DNA from: Oleisolibacter albus
GTDB lineage: Bacteria > Pseudomonadota > Alphaproteobacteria > Azospirillales > Azospirillaceae
Length of the DNA: 64,000 bases
Assembly: GCF_003336875.1 (NCBI RefSeq)
Contig: NZ_QGNJ01000004.1
Coordinates: 248,001 to 312,000 of the forward strand
Direction of reading: 5' to 3'
Below are positions 39,918-48,434 of this stretch, one piece after another. Under the pieces are notes generated by a model. That model made no database searches. It was not told the origin of the DNA and was given only the letters and a program-made list of their open reading frames with translations. Both the position numbers and the translations under genes were made by a program. Positions within the stretch are counted from its first letter, which is position 1; each line of letters opens with the position of its first letter.

Positions 39918-40148
39918 TTCCGGGCCGTCCCCGGTGCTGGCCCGGTGCTGGAGGGATGCCGTCTGCCCGCCCTCGTGGTCGCTGTATGCCCGCCAAGCAT
40001 TGATCGCCCCCGACCAAGGTCGGGGCTGTAATCTGGACAGTCCTGACCGACCCTGCCGTCATGGTGCAGTGTCCGCAGCGCCGGACCATAGGCCCGGAAA
40101 GGGCCGATACTGCCCCTCTGGCAAGAACTGCCTGGACTGGGAGGGTCA

Positions 40149-41867
40149 ATGTCCAATATTTCCATGACGGCCAATGCCGAGCCGGCACCGATGACCCGCG
40201 AAGAGAAGCGGGTTATCTTCGCCTCATCCTTGGGGACGGTGTTCGAGTGGTATGATTTCTATCTCTACGGATCGCTGTCCGCGGTCATTGCCGCCCAGTT
40301 CTTCTCGGGCGTCAACCCGACGGCGGCCTTCATCTTCGCGCTGATGGCCTTCGCCGCCGGTTTCGCCGTGCGTCCCTTCGGTGCTCTGGTGTTCGGCCGT
40401 CTGGGTGACATGATCGGCCGCAAATACACCTTCCTCGTCACCATCCTCATCATGGGCCTGTCCACCTTCATCGTGGGCATCCTTCCCAATTACGCCGCCA
40501 TCGGCATCGCCGCCCCGATCATCCTGATCGTGCTGCGTCTGCTGCAGGGCCTGGCGCTGGGTGGCGAGTATGGCGGTGCCGCCACCTATGTGGCCGAGCA
40601 CGCCCCCCATGGCCGCCGTGGCAATTACACGGCCTGGATCCAGACCACGGCGACGTTGGGCCTGTTCCTGTCGCTGCTGATCATCATGGGCTGCCGCCTG
40701 TCGATGTCGGCAGAGGCCTTCAACGACTGGGGTTGGCGCATCCCCTTCCTGGTCTCGATCCTGTTGCTGGGCATCAGCGTCTGGATCCGGCTGATGCTGA
40801 ATGAAAGCCCCGCCTTCGTGAAGATGAAGGAGGAGGGCAAGCACTCCAAGGCGCCGCTGACCGAGAGCTTCGGCCAATGGTCGAACCTGAAGGTCGTGCT
40901 CCTGGCTCTGTTCGGTCTGGTCGCCGGTCAGGCGGTGGTCTGGTATACCGGCCAGTTCTACGCCCTGTTCTTCCTGACACAGACGCTGAAGGTCGATGCG
41001 CAGACGGCAAACCTGCTGATCGCCGGTGCCCTGCTGATCGGTACGCCCTTCTTCATCATCTTCGGCAGCCTGTCCGACCGCATCGGCCGCAAGCCGATCA
41101 TCATGGCCGGCCTGGCCCTGGCGGTGATCACTTACTTCCCGCTGTTCAAGGGGATCACCCACTTCGCCAATCCGGCCCTGGAACAGGCCATCGCCAGTGC
41201 GCCCGTGGTCGTGGTCGCCGATCCCGAAAACTGCTCGGTCCAGTTCAACCCGGTCGGCACCTCGAAGTTCACCACCAGCTGCGACATCGCCAAGGCGGCC
41301 CTGGTGAAGCGCGGTGTGCCCTACAGCAACCAGGCGGCGCCGGCCGGCAGCGTGGCCGAGATCCGCGTCGGCCAGACGGTCATCCCGTCCTATGACGCTT
41401 CCGGCATTGCCACCAAGACCGAGGTCAATCTCAGCCATGGTCCGGGCCATGCTCCCGCGGCCGACCCCAAGGCTGCCGGTGCCGCCTTCGAGACGAGCCT
41501 GGGCGACGCGCTGAAGACCGCCGGCTATCCCGCCAAGGCCGACCCCAGTCAGATCAACCACATCGGTGTGCTGGCGCTGCTGGTCGTCCTGGTCATCTAT
41601 GTGACCATGGTCTATGCCCCCATCGCCGCCATGCTGGTGGAGATGTTCCCCACCCGCATCCGCTACACCTCGATGTCGCTGCCCTATCACATCGGCAATG
41701 GCTGGTTCGGCGGCTTCCTGCCCACCACCAGCTTCGCCATCGTGGCGGCCACCGGCGACATCTATTCCGGCCTCTGGTACCCGATCGTGATCGCCGCCGC
41801 GACCTTCGTCATCGGCATGCTGTTCGTGCGTGATACCAAGGACGTGGACATCTACCAGCACGATTGA
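40149..41867 (+). CDS. MHS-family major facilitator (KgtP/ProP-like) with large extracytoplasmic insertion
   Basis: This 572-residue transporter belongs to the metabolite:H+ symporter group of the MFS. Signatures include TVFEWYDFYLYG in helix 1, RPFGALVFGRLGDMIGRK in loop 2-3, and the mid-protein SDRIGRKP repeat. Characterised relatives carry 2-oxoglutarate, proline/betaine or shikimate. Residues ~335-465 form an insertion between late helices with two cysteines (DPENCS, TTSCD) that could form a disulfide outside the cytoplasm; ordinary family members are 430-460 residues. The ATG at 40149 has a GGAGGGT site. A GC hairpin near 40008-40026 lies in the upstream gap. Confidence 0.9.
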   Translation: MSNISMTANAEPAPMTREEKRVIFASSLGTVFEWYDFYLYGSLSAVIAAQFFSGVNPTAAFIFALMAFAAGFAVRPFGALVFGRLGDMIGRKYTFLVTILIMGLSTFIVGILPNYAAIGIAAPIILIVLRLLQGLALGGEYGGAATYVAEHAPHGRRGNYTAWIQTTATLGLFLSLLIIMGCRLSMSAEAFNDWGWRIPFLVSILLLGISVWIRLMLNESPAFVKMKEEGKHSKAPLTESFGQWSNLKVVLLALFGLVAGQAVVWYTGQFYALFFLTQTLKVDAQTANLLIAGALLIGTPFFIIFGSLSDRIGRKPIIMAGLALAVITYFPLFKGITHFANPALEQAIASAPVVVVADPENCSVQFNPVGTSKFTTSCDIAKAALVKRGVPYSNQAAPAGSVAEIRVGQTVIPSYDASGIATKTEVNLSHGPGHAPAADPKAAGAAFETSLGDALKTAGYPAKADPSQINHIGVLALLVVLVIYVTMVYAPIAAMLVEMFPTRIRYTSMSLPYHIGNGWFGGFLPTTSFAIVAATGDIYSGLWYPIVIAAATFVIGMLFVRDTKDVDIYQHD

Positions 41868-41895
41868 GGCGGCTGGAACCGCCCTGTTCCCCCTT

Positions 41896-41929
41896 GGCGG
41901 GCGGGTCGAACCCGCCCGCCTTTTTCTTT
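41896..41929 (+). terminator. Rho-independent terminator after the MHS transporter
   Basis: The perfect stem GGCGGGCGGG, loop TCGAA, CCCGCCCGCC is followed by TTTTTCTTT, 29 bp past the stop codon. Confidence 0.95.
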
Positions 41930-42024
41930 CCCGCACCGGCCGGGATCACGCCGGGCTTGCCAAGGCCGATGGGAGCGGCATCATGCGGTCCTGCTGCGAC
42001 TTCATGATCGGTGAGAGTTCCGCG

Positions 42025-42666
42025 ATGGCGTTCCGCATCCTGGTCGCCGACGACCATCCGCTGATGCGGGCGGCCCTGCATCAGGCCGTCGGGCAGGCTC
42101 TGCCCGGCGCGGAGATCGTTGAGGCCGCCCGTTTCGAGGAGGTGGAACAGGCCCTGTCCCACGGGGCCGGTTTCGACACTGTGCTGCTGGACCTGCACAT
42201 GCCGGGCATGAACGGCCTGATCGGGCTGGTGCTGCTGCGCAGCGAATATCCGGCCACGCCTGTCATCGTCGTATCCGCGCAGGAGGATGGCACCACCATC
42301 CAGCGGGCCATGGATTACGGTGCGTCCGGTTTCGTGCCGAAATCCGCCCCCATCACCCAGATCGGAGAGGCCATCCGCGCGGTTCTGGATGGTGCCATCT
42401 GGGTTCCGGCCGCTGAATCCCCCCCCCAAGCCGACGAGGCCGATCTGGCAACCCGTGTCGCCGGCCTGACACCGCAACAGCTGCGGGTGCTGGCCGGCAT
42501 CGCCGAGGGCAAGCTGAACAAGCAGATCGCCTATGAGATGGGCGTGGTCGAAACCACGGTGAAAGCCCATGTCACTGTGATCCTGCGCCGGCTGGGTGTG
42601 CACAGCCGTACCCAGGCCGCCCTGGTCGCCAGCCGGCTGGCCCTGGCGCCGCAGGCCGAGGGCTGA
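42025..42666 (+). CDS. NarL/LuxR-type response regulator (orphan)
   Basis: This 213-residue protein has a receiver domain (acidic pair D9/D10, phospho-acceptor D56 in LLDLHMPG, conserved Lys in VPKSAP) and a C-terminal LuxR-type helix-turn-helix (LTPQQLRVLAGIAEGKLNKQIAYEM near residues 150-170). No histidine kinase lies beside it, so its partner is elsewhere. The ATG at 42025 has GGTGAGAG upstream and starts directly at the receiver; an earlier ATG at 42004 is less likely. Targets unknown. Confidence 0.92.
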   Translation: MAFRILVADDHPLMRAALHQAVGQALPGAEIVEAARFEEVEQALSHGAGFDTVLLDLHMPGMNGLIGLVLLRSEYPATPVIVVSAQEDGTTIQRAMDYGASGFVPKSAPITQIGEAIRAVLDGAIWVPAAESPPQADEADLATRVAGLTPQQLRVLAGIAEGKLNKQIAYEMGVVETTVKAHVTVILRRLGVHSRTQAALVASRLALAPQAEG

Positions 42667-42738
42667 TACCGGCCGTCCGTGACCGGGGACCCGTGACCGG
42701 GACAGGTCTCACCGGCGGCCGGTGTGGTGCCGGGCGCG

Positions 42739-43902
42739 TCAGGCGGCCCAGGCGTCCCGGTACAGGGCCACGATCTCTTCCGCCGTCGGCACGCGCGGAT
42801 TGTTGCCGGGGCTGCCGGAGGCGATGGCCTGTTCCGCCATGGTGGTCAGCAGGCCGGACCAGCGCCCCTCATCGATGCCGTAGCGCCTGGGGCTGGGCAC
42901 CGCCAGGTCAGCATTCAGCTGGTGCAGCGCGTCCAGCAGCGCCAGCCCGGCCGGTCCGTCCGCCATGTCCGGTGCCGCCGCCCCCAGGGCGCGGGCACAA
43001 TCGGCATAACGCCCCTCGGCGGCGGGCAGGCTGAAGGCGGTGACGGCGGGCAGCAGCATGGCGTTGGACAGGCCGTGCGGCACATGGAAGAAGGCGCCGA
43101 TGGGCCGGCTCATGCCATGGACCAGGGCGACCGAGGCGTTGGAGAAGGCCATCCCGGCCAGCGTGGCCCCCAGCATCATGGCCTCCCGCGCCGGCCGGTC
43201 CTGTGGATCGGCACAGGCCCGGCGGATATGCGGAGCGATCAGGCGCATGGCGGACAGCGCCATGCTGTCGGAATAGGGATTGGCCCTGCGGCTGACATAG
43301 GCCTCGATGGCGTGGGTCAGGGCATCGATGCCAGTGTCGGCGGTCAGCCGCAGCGGGCAGGTCAGCGTCAGTTCGTAATCGATGATGGCGGCCGTCGGCA
43401 CCAGCACCGGCCCGGCGATCAGCATCTTCTCGTCGGTCGCCGTATCGGTGACCACGGTGAAGCGGGTGACCTCCGATCCCGTGCCGGCGGTGGTGGGAAT
43501 GGCCACCAGCGGCACGCCTGCCCTGGGAATGGGGTTGGGCACCTTGTAGTCGCGCAATGCCCCGCCATTGGCCGCCAGGATGGCCATGGCCTTGGCCGTA
43601 TCGATGGGGGACCCGCCACCCAGTGCCACCAGCCCGTCATGGCCGCCCGCGCGCAGCCGGGCCGTGCCGGCTTCCACCACATCGGTGGTCGGGTCTGGAA
43701 CGGTATCAGCGAACAGCTCCACCGGCATTCCGGCGGCCCGCAGCGGCGCCAGCACGCGCTCCGCCGTGCCGCTGTCGTGCATCCAGGGATCGGTCACCAC
43801 CAGCGGCCTGGTGATGCCCAGCCGCTGCACGATCTCGGGCAGGCGGCCGACGGCCCCGCCGCCGATCTCCAGGTGACGCGGGGTCAGGACGGTGGCGATC
43901 AT
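42739..43902 (-). CDS. iron-containing alcohol dehydrogenase
   Basis: This 387-residue group III alcohol dehydrogenase has the NAD-binding GGGSPIDTAKA near residue 96. Its metal-ligand residues lie in DALTHAIEAYVS near 190 and in LVHGMSRPIGAFFHVPHG near 260-277. Such enzymes interconvert alcohols and aldehydes with NAD(P) and Fe2+ or Zn2+. It is divergent from cdd-deoC (209 bp). DeoC releases acetaldehyde, so use of this enzyme as an acetaldehyde reductase is plausible but inferred only from position. Confidence 0.9.
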   Translation of the reverse strand: MIATVLTPRHLEIGGGAVGRLPEIVQRLGITRPLVVTDPWMHDSGTAERVLAPLRAAGMPVELFADTVPDPTTDVVEAGTARLRAGGHDGLVALGGGSPIDTAKAMAILAANGGALRDYKVPNPIPRAGVPLVAIPTTAGTGSEVTRFTVVTDTATDEKMLIAGPVLVPTAAIIDYELTLTCPLRLTADTGIDALTHAIEAYVSRRANPYSDSMALSAMRLIAPHIRRACADPQDRPAREAMMLGATLAGMAFSNASVALVHGMSRPIGAFFHVPHGLSNAMLLPAVTAFSLPAAEGRYADCARALGAAAPDMADGPAGLALLDALHQLNADLAVPSPRRYGIDEGRWSGLLTTMAEQAIASGSPGNNPRVPTAEEIVALYRDAWAA

Positions 43903-44111
43903 GGGTGTTCCTCCTATGTCGGGGCGGCCGGCGATTGTCCGCGGCCCTGCGGCTGCCCCCTTGTTGTCGTTGGCCTGATTGTTCCGTGTCGGGGCGATCG
44001 GTGCAATGCCGCCGTGGGGGGAGCCCCGCGTCCTGCTGGCACTGGCGGGGCGTGCCGTGTCGCCCTATGCTGCGCGGTCCGACCCCCTGATTCCGTGCGA
44101 CGGACCCTGTG

Positions 44112-44525
44112 ATGACCAGCCCCGTGCCCGACCTGTTCACCGCTGCGCTCGCTGCCCGCGACCGCGCCCATGCCCCCTATTCCCGCTTCAAGGTGGGGGC
44201 GGCCATCCGCTCGGAAAGCGGCGCCATCTATGCCGGCTGCAATGTGGAAAATGCCGCCTATCCTCAGGGCCAGTGCGCAGAATCCACGGCCATGGGCCTG
44301 ATGGTGGCCTCGGGCGACCGCCGCATCGTCGAGATCGTGGTGGTGGGCGGCGAGGCCGGATCGGGCCTGCTCTGCACGCCCTGCGGCGGCTGCCGCCAAC
44401 GCATCCGTGAGTTCGGCGCGCCCGACACGCCGATCCATATCTATGATGCCGGCGGTTATCTGCGCAGCTTTACCCTGGACCAGTTGCTTCCCTTCAGCTT
44501 CGGCCCCGACAATCTGGGATTTTGA
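44112..44525 (+). CDS. cdd: cytidine deaminase
   Basis: This 137-residue enzyme deaminates cytidine and deoxycytidine to uridine and deoxyuridine. The catalytic zinc site is CAES (proton-shuttling Glu) and PCGGC, with the substrate loop YSRFKVGAA near residue 21 and GCNVENAAYP near 45. The short tetrameric form is usual in bacteria. The GTG three bases earlier is a possible alternative start. Its TGA overlaps the deoC ATG by one base (TGATG), so the pair is coupled for deoxyribonucleoside salvage. Confidence 0.93.
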   Translation: MTSPVPDLFTAALAARDRAHAPYSRFKVGAAIRSESGAIYAGCNVENAAYPQGQCAESTAMGLMVASGDRRIVEIVVVGGEAGSGLLCTPCGGCRQRIREFGAPDTPIHIYDAGGYLRSFTLDQLLPFSFGPDNLGF

Positions 44526-45319
44526 TGATGAGTGTTCCTCCTGTTTCCGCCGCGCCCGGTTCCGACGCGGAGGTCGCCCGCCGCGCCCTGCCGCTGCTGG
44601 ATCTGACCAGTCTCAATGATGGCGACGATGCCGAGACGGCGGCGGCGCTGTGCCGCCGGGCGGTGACGCCGGCCGGGTCCGTGGCCGCCGTCTGCCTGTG
44701 GCCGTCCTTCGTGACCCAGGCCAAGCAGGCCCTGGCCGGGACCGGGGTCAAGGTGGCCACCGTGGTGAACTTCCCCGGCGGCAGCTTCCCGGCCGACCGC
44801 GTGGCCGACCAGATCACCCGTGCCCTGGCGGCGGGTGCCGATGAGATCGACGTGGTCATGAACTATGCCGACATCATCCAGGGCAGTGGCCAGCGGGCAC
44901 TGGAGCATCTGCAGGCCTGCCGCGTGGCCTGTGGCGACACCACCATGAAGGTGATCCTGGAGACGGGATCATTGGCCAAGCCGGCGCTGATCGACAAGGC
45001 GGCCCGCATCGCCGTGGCCGGCGGGGCCGATTTCCTGAAGACCTCCACCGGCAAGGTGCCGGTCGGCGCCACCCTGGGGGCTGCGCGCCTCATGCTGGAG
45101 GCCTGCCGCGATGCTGAACGCCCGGTGGGCTTCAAGGCCTCCGGCGGCGTGCGCAGCCTTGCCGATGCCACCGCCTATCTGGCTGTGGCGGACGAGATCT
45201 GCGGCGCCGGATGGGCATCGCCCGCCACCTTCCGTTTCGGTGCTTCCGGTCTGCTGGATGCGCTGCTGGGCGCCCTGGGCCAGTCGGCCGCGGCCGCACA
45301 GGCCAACAGCGGCTACTGA
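44525..45319 (+). CDS. deoC: deoxyribose-phosphate aldolase
   Basis: This 264-residue class I aldolase splits 2-deoxyribose 5-phosphate into acetaldehyde and glyceraldehyde 3-phosphate. The Schiff-base lysine is K172 in FLKTSTGK and the second active-site lysine is in FKASGGVR. Other family motifs are VVNFPGG and DEIDVVMNY. The ATG at 44525 or 44528 is the start. It lies directly after cdd, so the two act in deoxynucleoside breakdown, and it converges with the molybdenum hydroxylase operon. Confidence 0.94.
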   Translation: MMSVPPVSAAPGSDAEVARRALPLLDLTSLNDGDDAETAAALCRRAVTPAGSVAAVCLWPSFVTQAKQALAGTGVKVATVVNFPGGSFPADRVADQITRALAAGADEIDVVMNYADIIQGSGQRALEHLQACRVACGDTTMKVILETGSLAKPALIDKAARIAVAGGADFLKTSTGKVPVGATLGAARLMLEACRDAERPVGFKASGGVRSLADATAYLAVADEICGAGWASPATFRFGASGLLDALLGALGQSAAAAQANSGY

Positions 45320-45418
45320 CCGCGCAAAGCCCGTCCTCCGCCTGCCGGCCGCACCTTCCCGCATCATCCTCCGCGCAGGCGGAGCACCCCGGGGCAGCAA
45401 GATCGATGCGCTGTGCTT

Positions 45419-45460
45419 CACGATCCCGGATGCCCGCCTGCGCCGGCATCCGGGATCGTG
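45419..45460. repeat. perfect 16-bp inverted repeat between deoC and the molybdenum hydroxylase operon
   Basis: CACGATCCCGGATGCC is repeated as its exact complement after a 10-base loop. A second smaller palindrome, CTCCGC-GCAG-GCGGAG, is at 45369-45384. Both resemble the repeats after typA. They sit between convergent genes and may act as bidirectional terminators. Confidence 0.8.
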
Positions 45461-45479
45461 TCGCATTGGCATGGTGGGT

Positions 45480-47723
45480 CTAGACGATGCCGGCCTTGCT
45501 GAAGGGCAGGTCGCGCAGCGGTTTGCCGGTGGCCTTCAGCACGGCATTGGCCACGGCCGGGGCCGCCGTGGGGACGCCCGGTTCACCCACCCCGGTGGGG
45601 CGTTCGCTGGACGGCACGATATGGACCTCCACCGCCGGCATGTCCGACATGCGCATGGGCTCGTACCCATCGAAATTCGCCTGATCGACCAAGCCGTCGG
45701 TCAGGGTGATGGCGTTGCGCAGGGCATGGCCGATGCCCCAGCCGGTGCCCCCCTCGATCTGGGCCTTGATGACATCCGGGTTGACGGCCACGCCGCAATC
45801 GACAGCGCAGACCACACGGTCGACCTTGATGCGGCCATCGGCCCTGACCGTCACTTCCGCCACATGGGCGACGAAGCTGCCGAAGCTCTCATGCACGGCC
45901 ACGCCGCGGGCACGGGTCTCCCCCTTGGCGCCCGGCGGCAGCGGCTTGTCCCAGCCGGCCTTGTCCGCCGCCAGCCTCAGCGCGCCCTGCAGGCGCGGAT
46001 GCCCCGTCAGCAGGGCCAGACGGAACTGTACCGGGTCCTTGCCGGCCGCGGCGGCCAGTTCGTCCAGGAAGGCCTCCTTGGCATAAGCGGTATGGGTGTG
46101 CCCGACCGAGCGCCACCACAGCGTGGTCACCGGCGATTTCACCACATGCAGGTCCACGGCCAGATTCGGCACGGCATAGGCCATGTCCGACGCCCCTTCC
46201 ACGGCCGTGGCGTCGACCCCGTCCTTGACCATCACGGCCTCGAACGGCGTGCCGGCCATGAAGGACTGGCCGACGATGGTCTGTTCCCAGGCCACCAGAT
46301 TCCCGCCCTTGTCCAGCCCGGCCTTGAAGCGGTGGACGAACAGCGGGCGGTACATGCCGCCCTTGATGTCGTCTTCGCGCGTCCACACCACATGGATCGG
46401 CGCCTTGCCACTCTTGGCCGCGTAGGCCTTGGCGATATGGGCGGCCTCGGCCATGTAGTCGGCGGTGGGCGTGGCACGGCGGCCGAAGCTGCCGCCGGCC
46501 CAGACCGTGTTGATCCTCACCTGCTCCGGCTTGCAGCCCAGGATGGCGGCCACCGTCGGCTGTTCGATGCCTTGGAACTGCGATCCGGCCCAGAATTCGG
46601 CGCCGCCGTCGGCGGTCAGCTCCACCGTGGCGTTCAGCGGCTCCATCGGGGCATGGGCCAGGAAGGGGAAGCTGTATTCCGCCTCCAGGACCTTGGCCAC
46701 GCCGGCGAAGGCCTTGGCCGTATCGCCCTTGCGGGCGGCCTTGGCACCGGGCTTGCGGGCAAGCGCCCGGTAGTCCGCCAGCATCTGTTCCGTGCCGCGC
46801 TTTTCCGCCTTGGACTCGTCCCAGGTCACCGCCAGGGCCTCGCGGCCCTTCATGGCCGCCCAGCTGTTCCGGGCCAGGACGGCGACGCCGGTGGGGATCT
46901 GGAGGATGTCCACCACGCCGGGCACGGCACGGGCCGCCTTGTCGTCGACACCGGCCACCGTGCCGCCGAACCGCGGTGGTCGGGCCACCACGGCCGTCAG
47001 CTGGCCGGGTCGGCGGATATCCAGGGCGAAGATGGCGGTGCCGTTGGTCTTGGACACATGGTCCAGCCGGTGCAGCGAAGGATTGCCGATCAGGGTGAAG
47101 GTGGCCGGGTCCTTCAGTGTCACCTTGGCCGGCACCGGCTGGCGTGATGCGGCCTCGGCCAGGGCACCGAAGGGGGCGGACTTGCCGGATCTGGCGTGGC
47201 TGACCACACCCTTGGCCACGGTGATCTCCGCGGCCGGCACGCCCCACTGGGCGGCGGCGGCGGCCACCAGCATGGCGCGGGCGGCGGCACCGGCCATGCG
47301 CAGCTCGTCCCAGCTGTTGGTCACGGCGGTGGAGCCGCCGGTCCCCTGGATGCCGAAGGCGTGGTTGGCGTACAGCGCGCTGTCGGCGGGGGCGAATTCG
47401 CCACGCATCTGGCCCCAGTCGGCATCCAGCTCCTCGGCCACGATGGTGGTCAGGCCGGTCATGATGCCCTGGCCCTTGTCCAGATGCTTGACCAGCACCG
47501 TCACCGTATTGTCGGGGGCGATGCGGACGAAGGCCAGCGGGCGCGGGTCGGCCGGCCCCATGATCCGGGCCGCAGCGCCCTCGGCGGCCCTGGCGGGGAC
47601 CGGCAGGGCGGCGGCCAGCACCAGGGCGCCACCGGCACCGGCGGCGCCTTTCAGGAACTGACGGCGGCTCGGCGGCTCCACCGTGGTGGCGGCGGCCTGT
47701 CTCAACAGCATGGGCAGGTGCAT
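45480..47723 (-). CDS. Tat-exported xanthine-oxidase-family aldehyde/isoquinoline oxidoreductase, molybdopterin subunit (IorB type)
   Basis: This 747-residue catalytic subunit has an N-terminal twin-arginine signal (SRRQFLKGAA followed by a hydrophobic stretch and ARA at ~45), so it acts in the periplasm. The body matches the IorB/aldehyde-oxidase group of molybdenum hydroxylases. It includes the GGSFGRRATPTAD cofactor region near 400 and GVGEPGVPTAAPAVANA near 715, where the Glu is the catalytic base. It hydroxylates N-heterocycles or aldehydes with water as oxygen source. The 2Fe-2S subunit lies 3 bp upstream. No cytochrome subunit gene is adjacent. Substrate unknown. Confidence 0.9.
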   Translation of the reverse strand: MHLPMLLRQAAATTVEPPSRRQFLKGAAGAGGALVLAAALPVPARAAEGAAARIMGPADPRPLAFVRIAPDNTVTVLVKHLDKGQGIMTGLTTIVAEELDADWGQMRGEFAPADSALYANHAFGIQGTGGSTAVTNSWDELRMAGAAARAMLVAAAAAQWGVPAAEITVAKGVVSHARSGKSAPFGALAEAASRQPVPAKVTLKDPATFTLIGNPSLHRLDHVSKTNGTAIFALDIRRPGQLTAVVARPPRFGGTVAGVDDKAARAVPGVVDILQIPTGVAVLARNSWAAMKGREALAVTWDESKAEKRGTEQMLADYRALARKPGAKAARKGDTAKAFAGVAKVLEAEYSFPFLAHAPMEPLNATVELTADGGAEFWAGSQFQGIEQPTVAAILGCKPEQVRINTVWAGGSFGRRATPTADYMAEAAHIAKAYAAKSGKAPIHVVWTREDDIKGGMYRPLFVHRFKAGLDKGGNLVAWEQTIVGQSFMAGTPFEAVMVKDGVDATAVEGASDMAYAVPNLAVDLHVVKSPVTTLWWRSVGHTHTAYAKEAFLDELAAAAGKDPVQFRLALLTGHPRLQGALRLAADKAGWDKPLPPGAKGETRARGVAVHESFGSFVAHVAEVTVRADGRIKVDRVVCAVDCGVAVNPDVIKAQIEGGTGWGIGHALRNAITLTDGLVDQANFDGYEPMRMSDMPAVEVHIVPSSERPTGVGEPGVPTAAPAVANAVLKATGKPLRDLPFSKAGIV

Positions 47724-47726
47724 GGC

Positions 47727-48185
47727 TCAGGCCCTCATCGTCTTGGCGGCGTGTTTCACCGCCGCCTTGATCCGCACATAGGTGGCGCAGCGGCAGACAT
47801 TGCCATCCATGGCCGCCTCGATGGCCGCATCGTCGGGGTCCTGGTTCTCGGTCAGCAGGGCCACGGCCGACATGATCTGGCCGGACTGGCAATAGCCGCA
47901 CTGGACCACGTCCAGATCCTGCCACGCCTTCTGCACGGCGGCGGCGGCCTTGCCCTGGATGCCCTCGATGGTGGTGACGTGCATGCCGGCGGCGGCCTCG
48001 GCCGGCAACTGGCAGGACCGGGTGGGGACCCCGTCCACATGCACGGTGCAGGCACCACAGGCGGCGATGCCGCAACCGAACTTGGTGCCAGTCAGGTTCA
48101 GCTCGTCCCGCAACACCCAGAGCAGGGGCATGTCGGCAGGCACGTCGACCTCCCGTTCCTGCCCGTTGATGGTCAGCCGGATCAT
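47727..48185 (-). CDS. 2Fe-2S subunit of the molybdenum hydroxylase (IorA type)
   Basis: This 152-residue protein binds two [2Fe-2S] clusters. The plant-ferredoxin-type set is in CGIAACGAC near residue 38 plus a further Cys (TRSC). The second cluster set is in CGYCQSGQ near 96 and in CRC near 130. It transfers electrons from the molybdenum centre. There is no signal peptide of its own, so it is presumably exported with the Tat-tagged large subunit, whose gene follows after 3 bp. The ATG at 48185 starts the conserved MIRLTINGQ sequence. It is divergent from comM. Confidence 0.92.
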   Translation of the reverse strand: MIRLTINGQEREVDVPADMPLLWVLRDELNLTGTKFGCGIAACGACTVHVDGVPTRSCQLPAEAAAGMHVTTIEGIQGKAAAAVQKAWQDLDVVQCGYCQSGQIMSAVALLTENQDPDDAAIEAAMDGNVCRCATYVRIKAAVKHAAKTMRA

Positions 48186-48434
48186 TCGTCTCTCCCACCC
48201 GATCTGTCTTGTGTCCCCCGCATCGTGGGAGGAGCACCTTGTCTCTCGTCTGCTCTTGGTTCCGCCCCCGGATGGGGGCAGGGCGGCAGTGAAGCTGAAG
48301 GATGTCGGAGGGTGCCAGCCTCCGTCTTCCAGATTCTTGCGCCGGCAAGGAACGCGGCCTGCGCGGCATTGCCCGGCATTGAGGTTGAGTATAGTGTATT
48401 GAATGCACGTTTCAAGGGTGGGGCGGGAGGGATC

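Noticed and set aside
45889-48408. An 839-codon - strand frame overlapping the molybdenum hydroxylase genes
   Set aside because: It is an out-of-phase shadow rich in Arg and Gly; the in-phase genes have Tat, Fe-S and active-site motifs.
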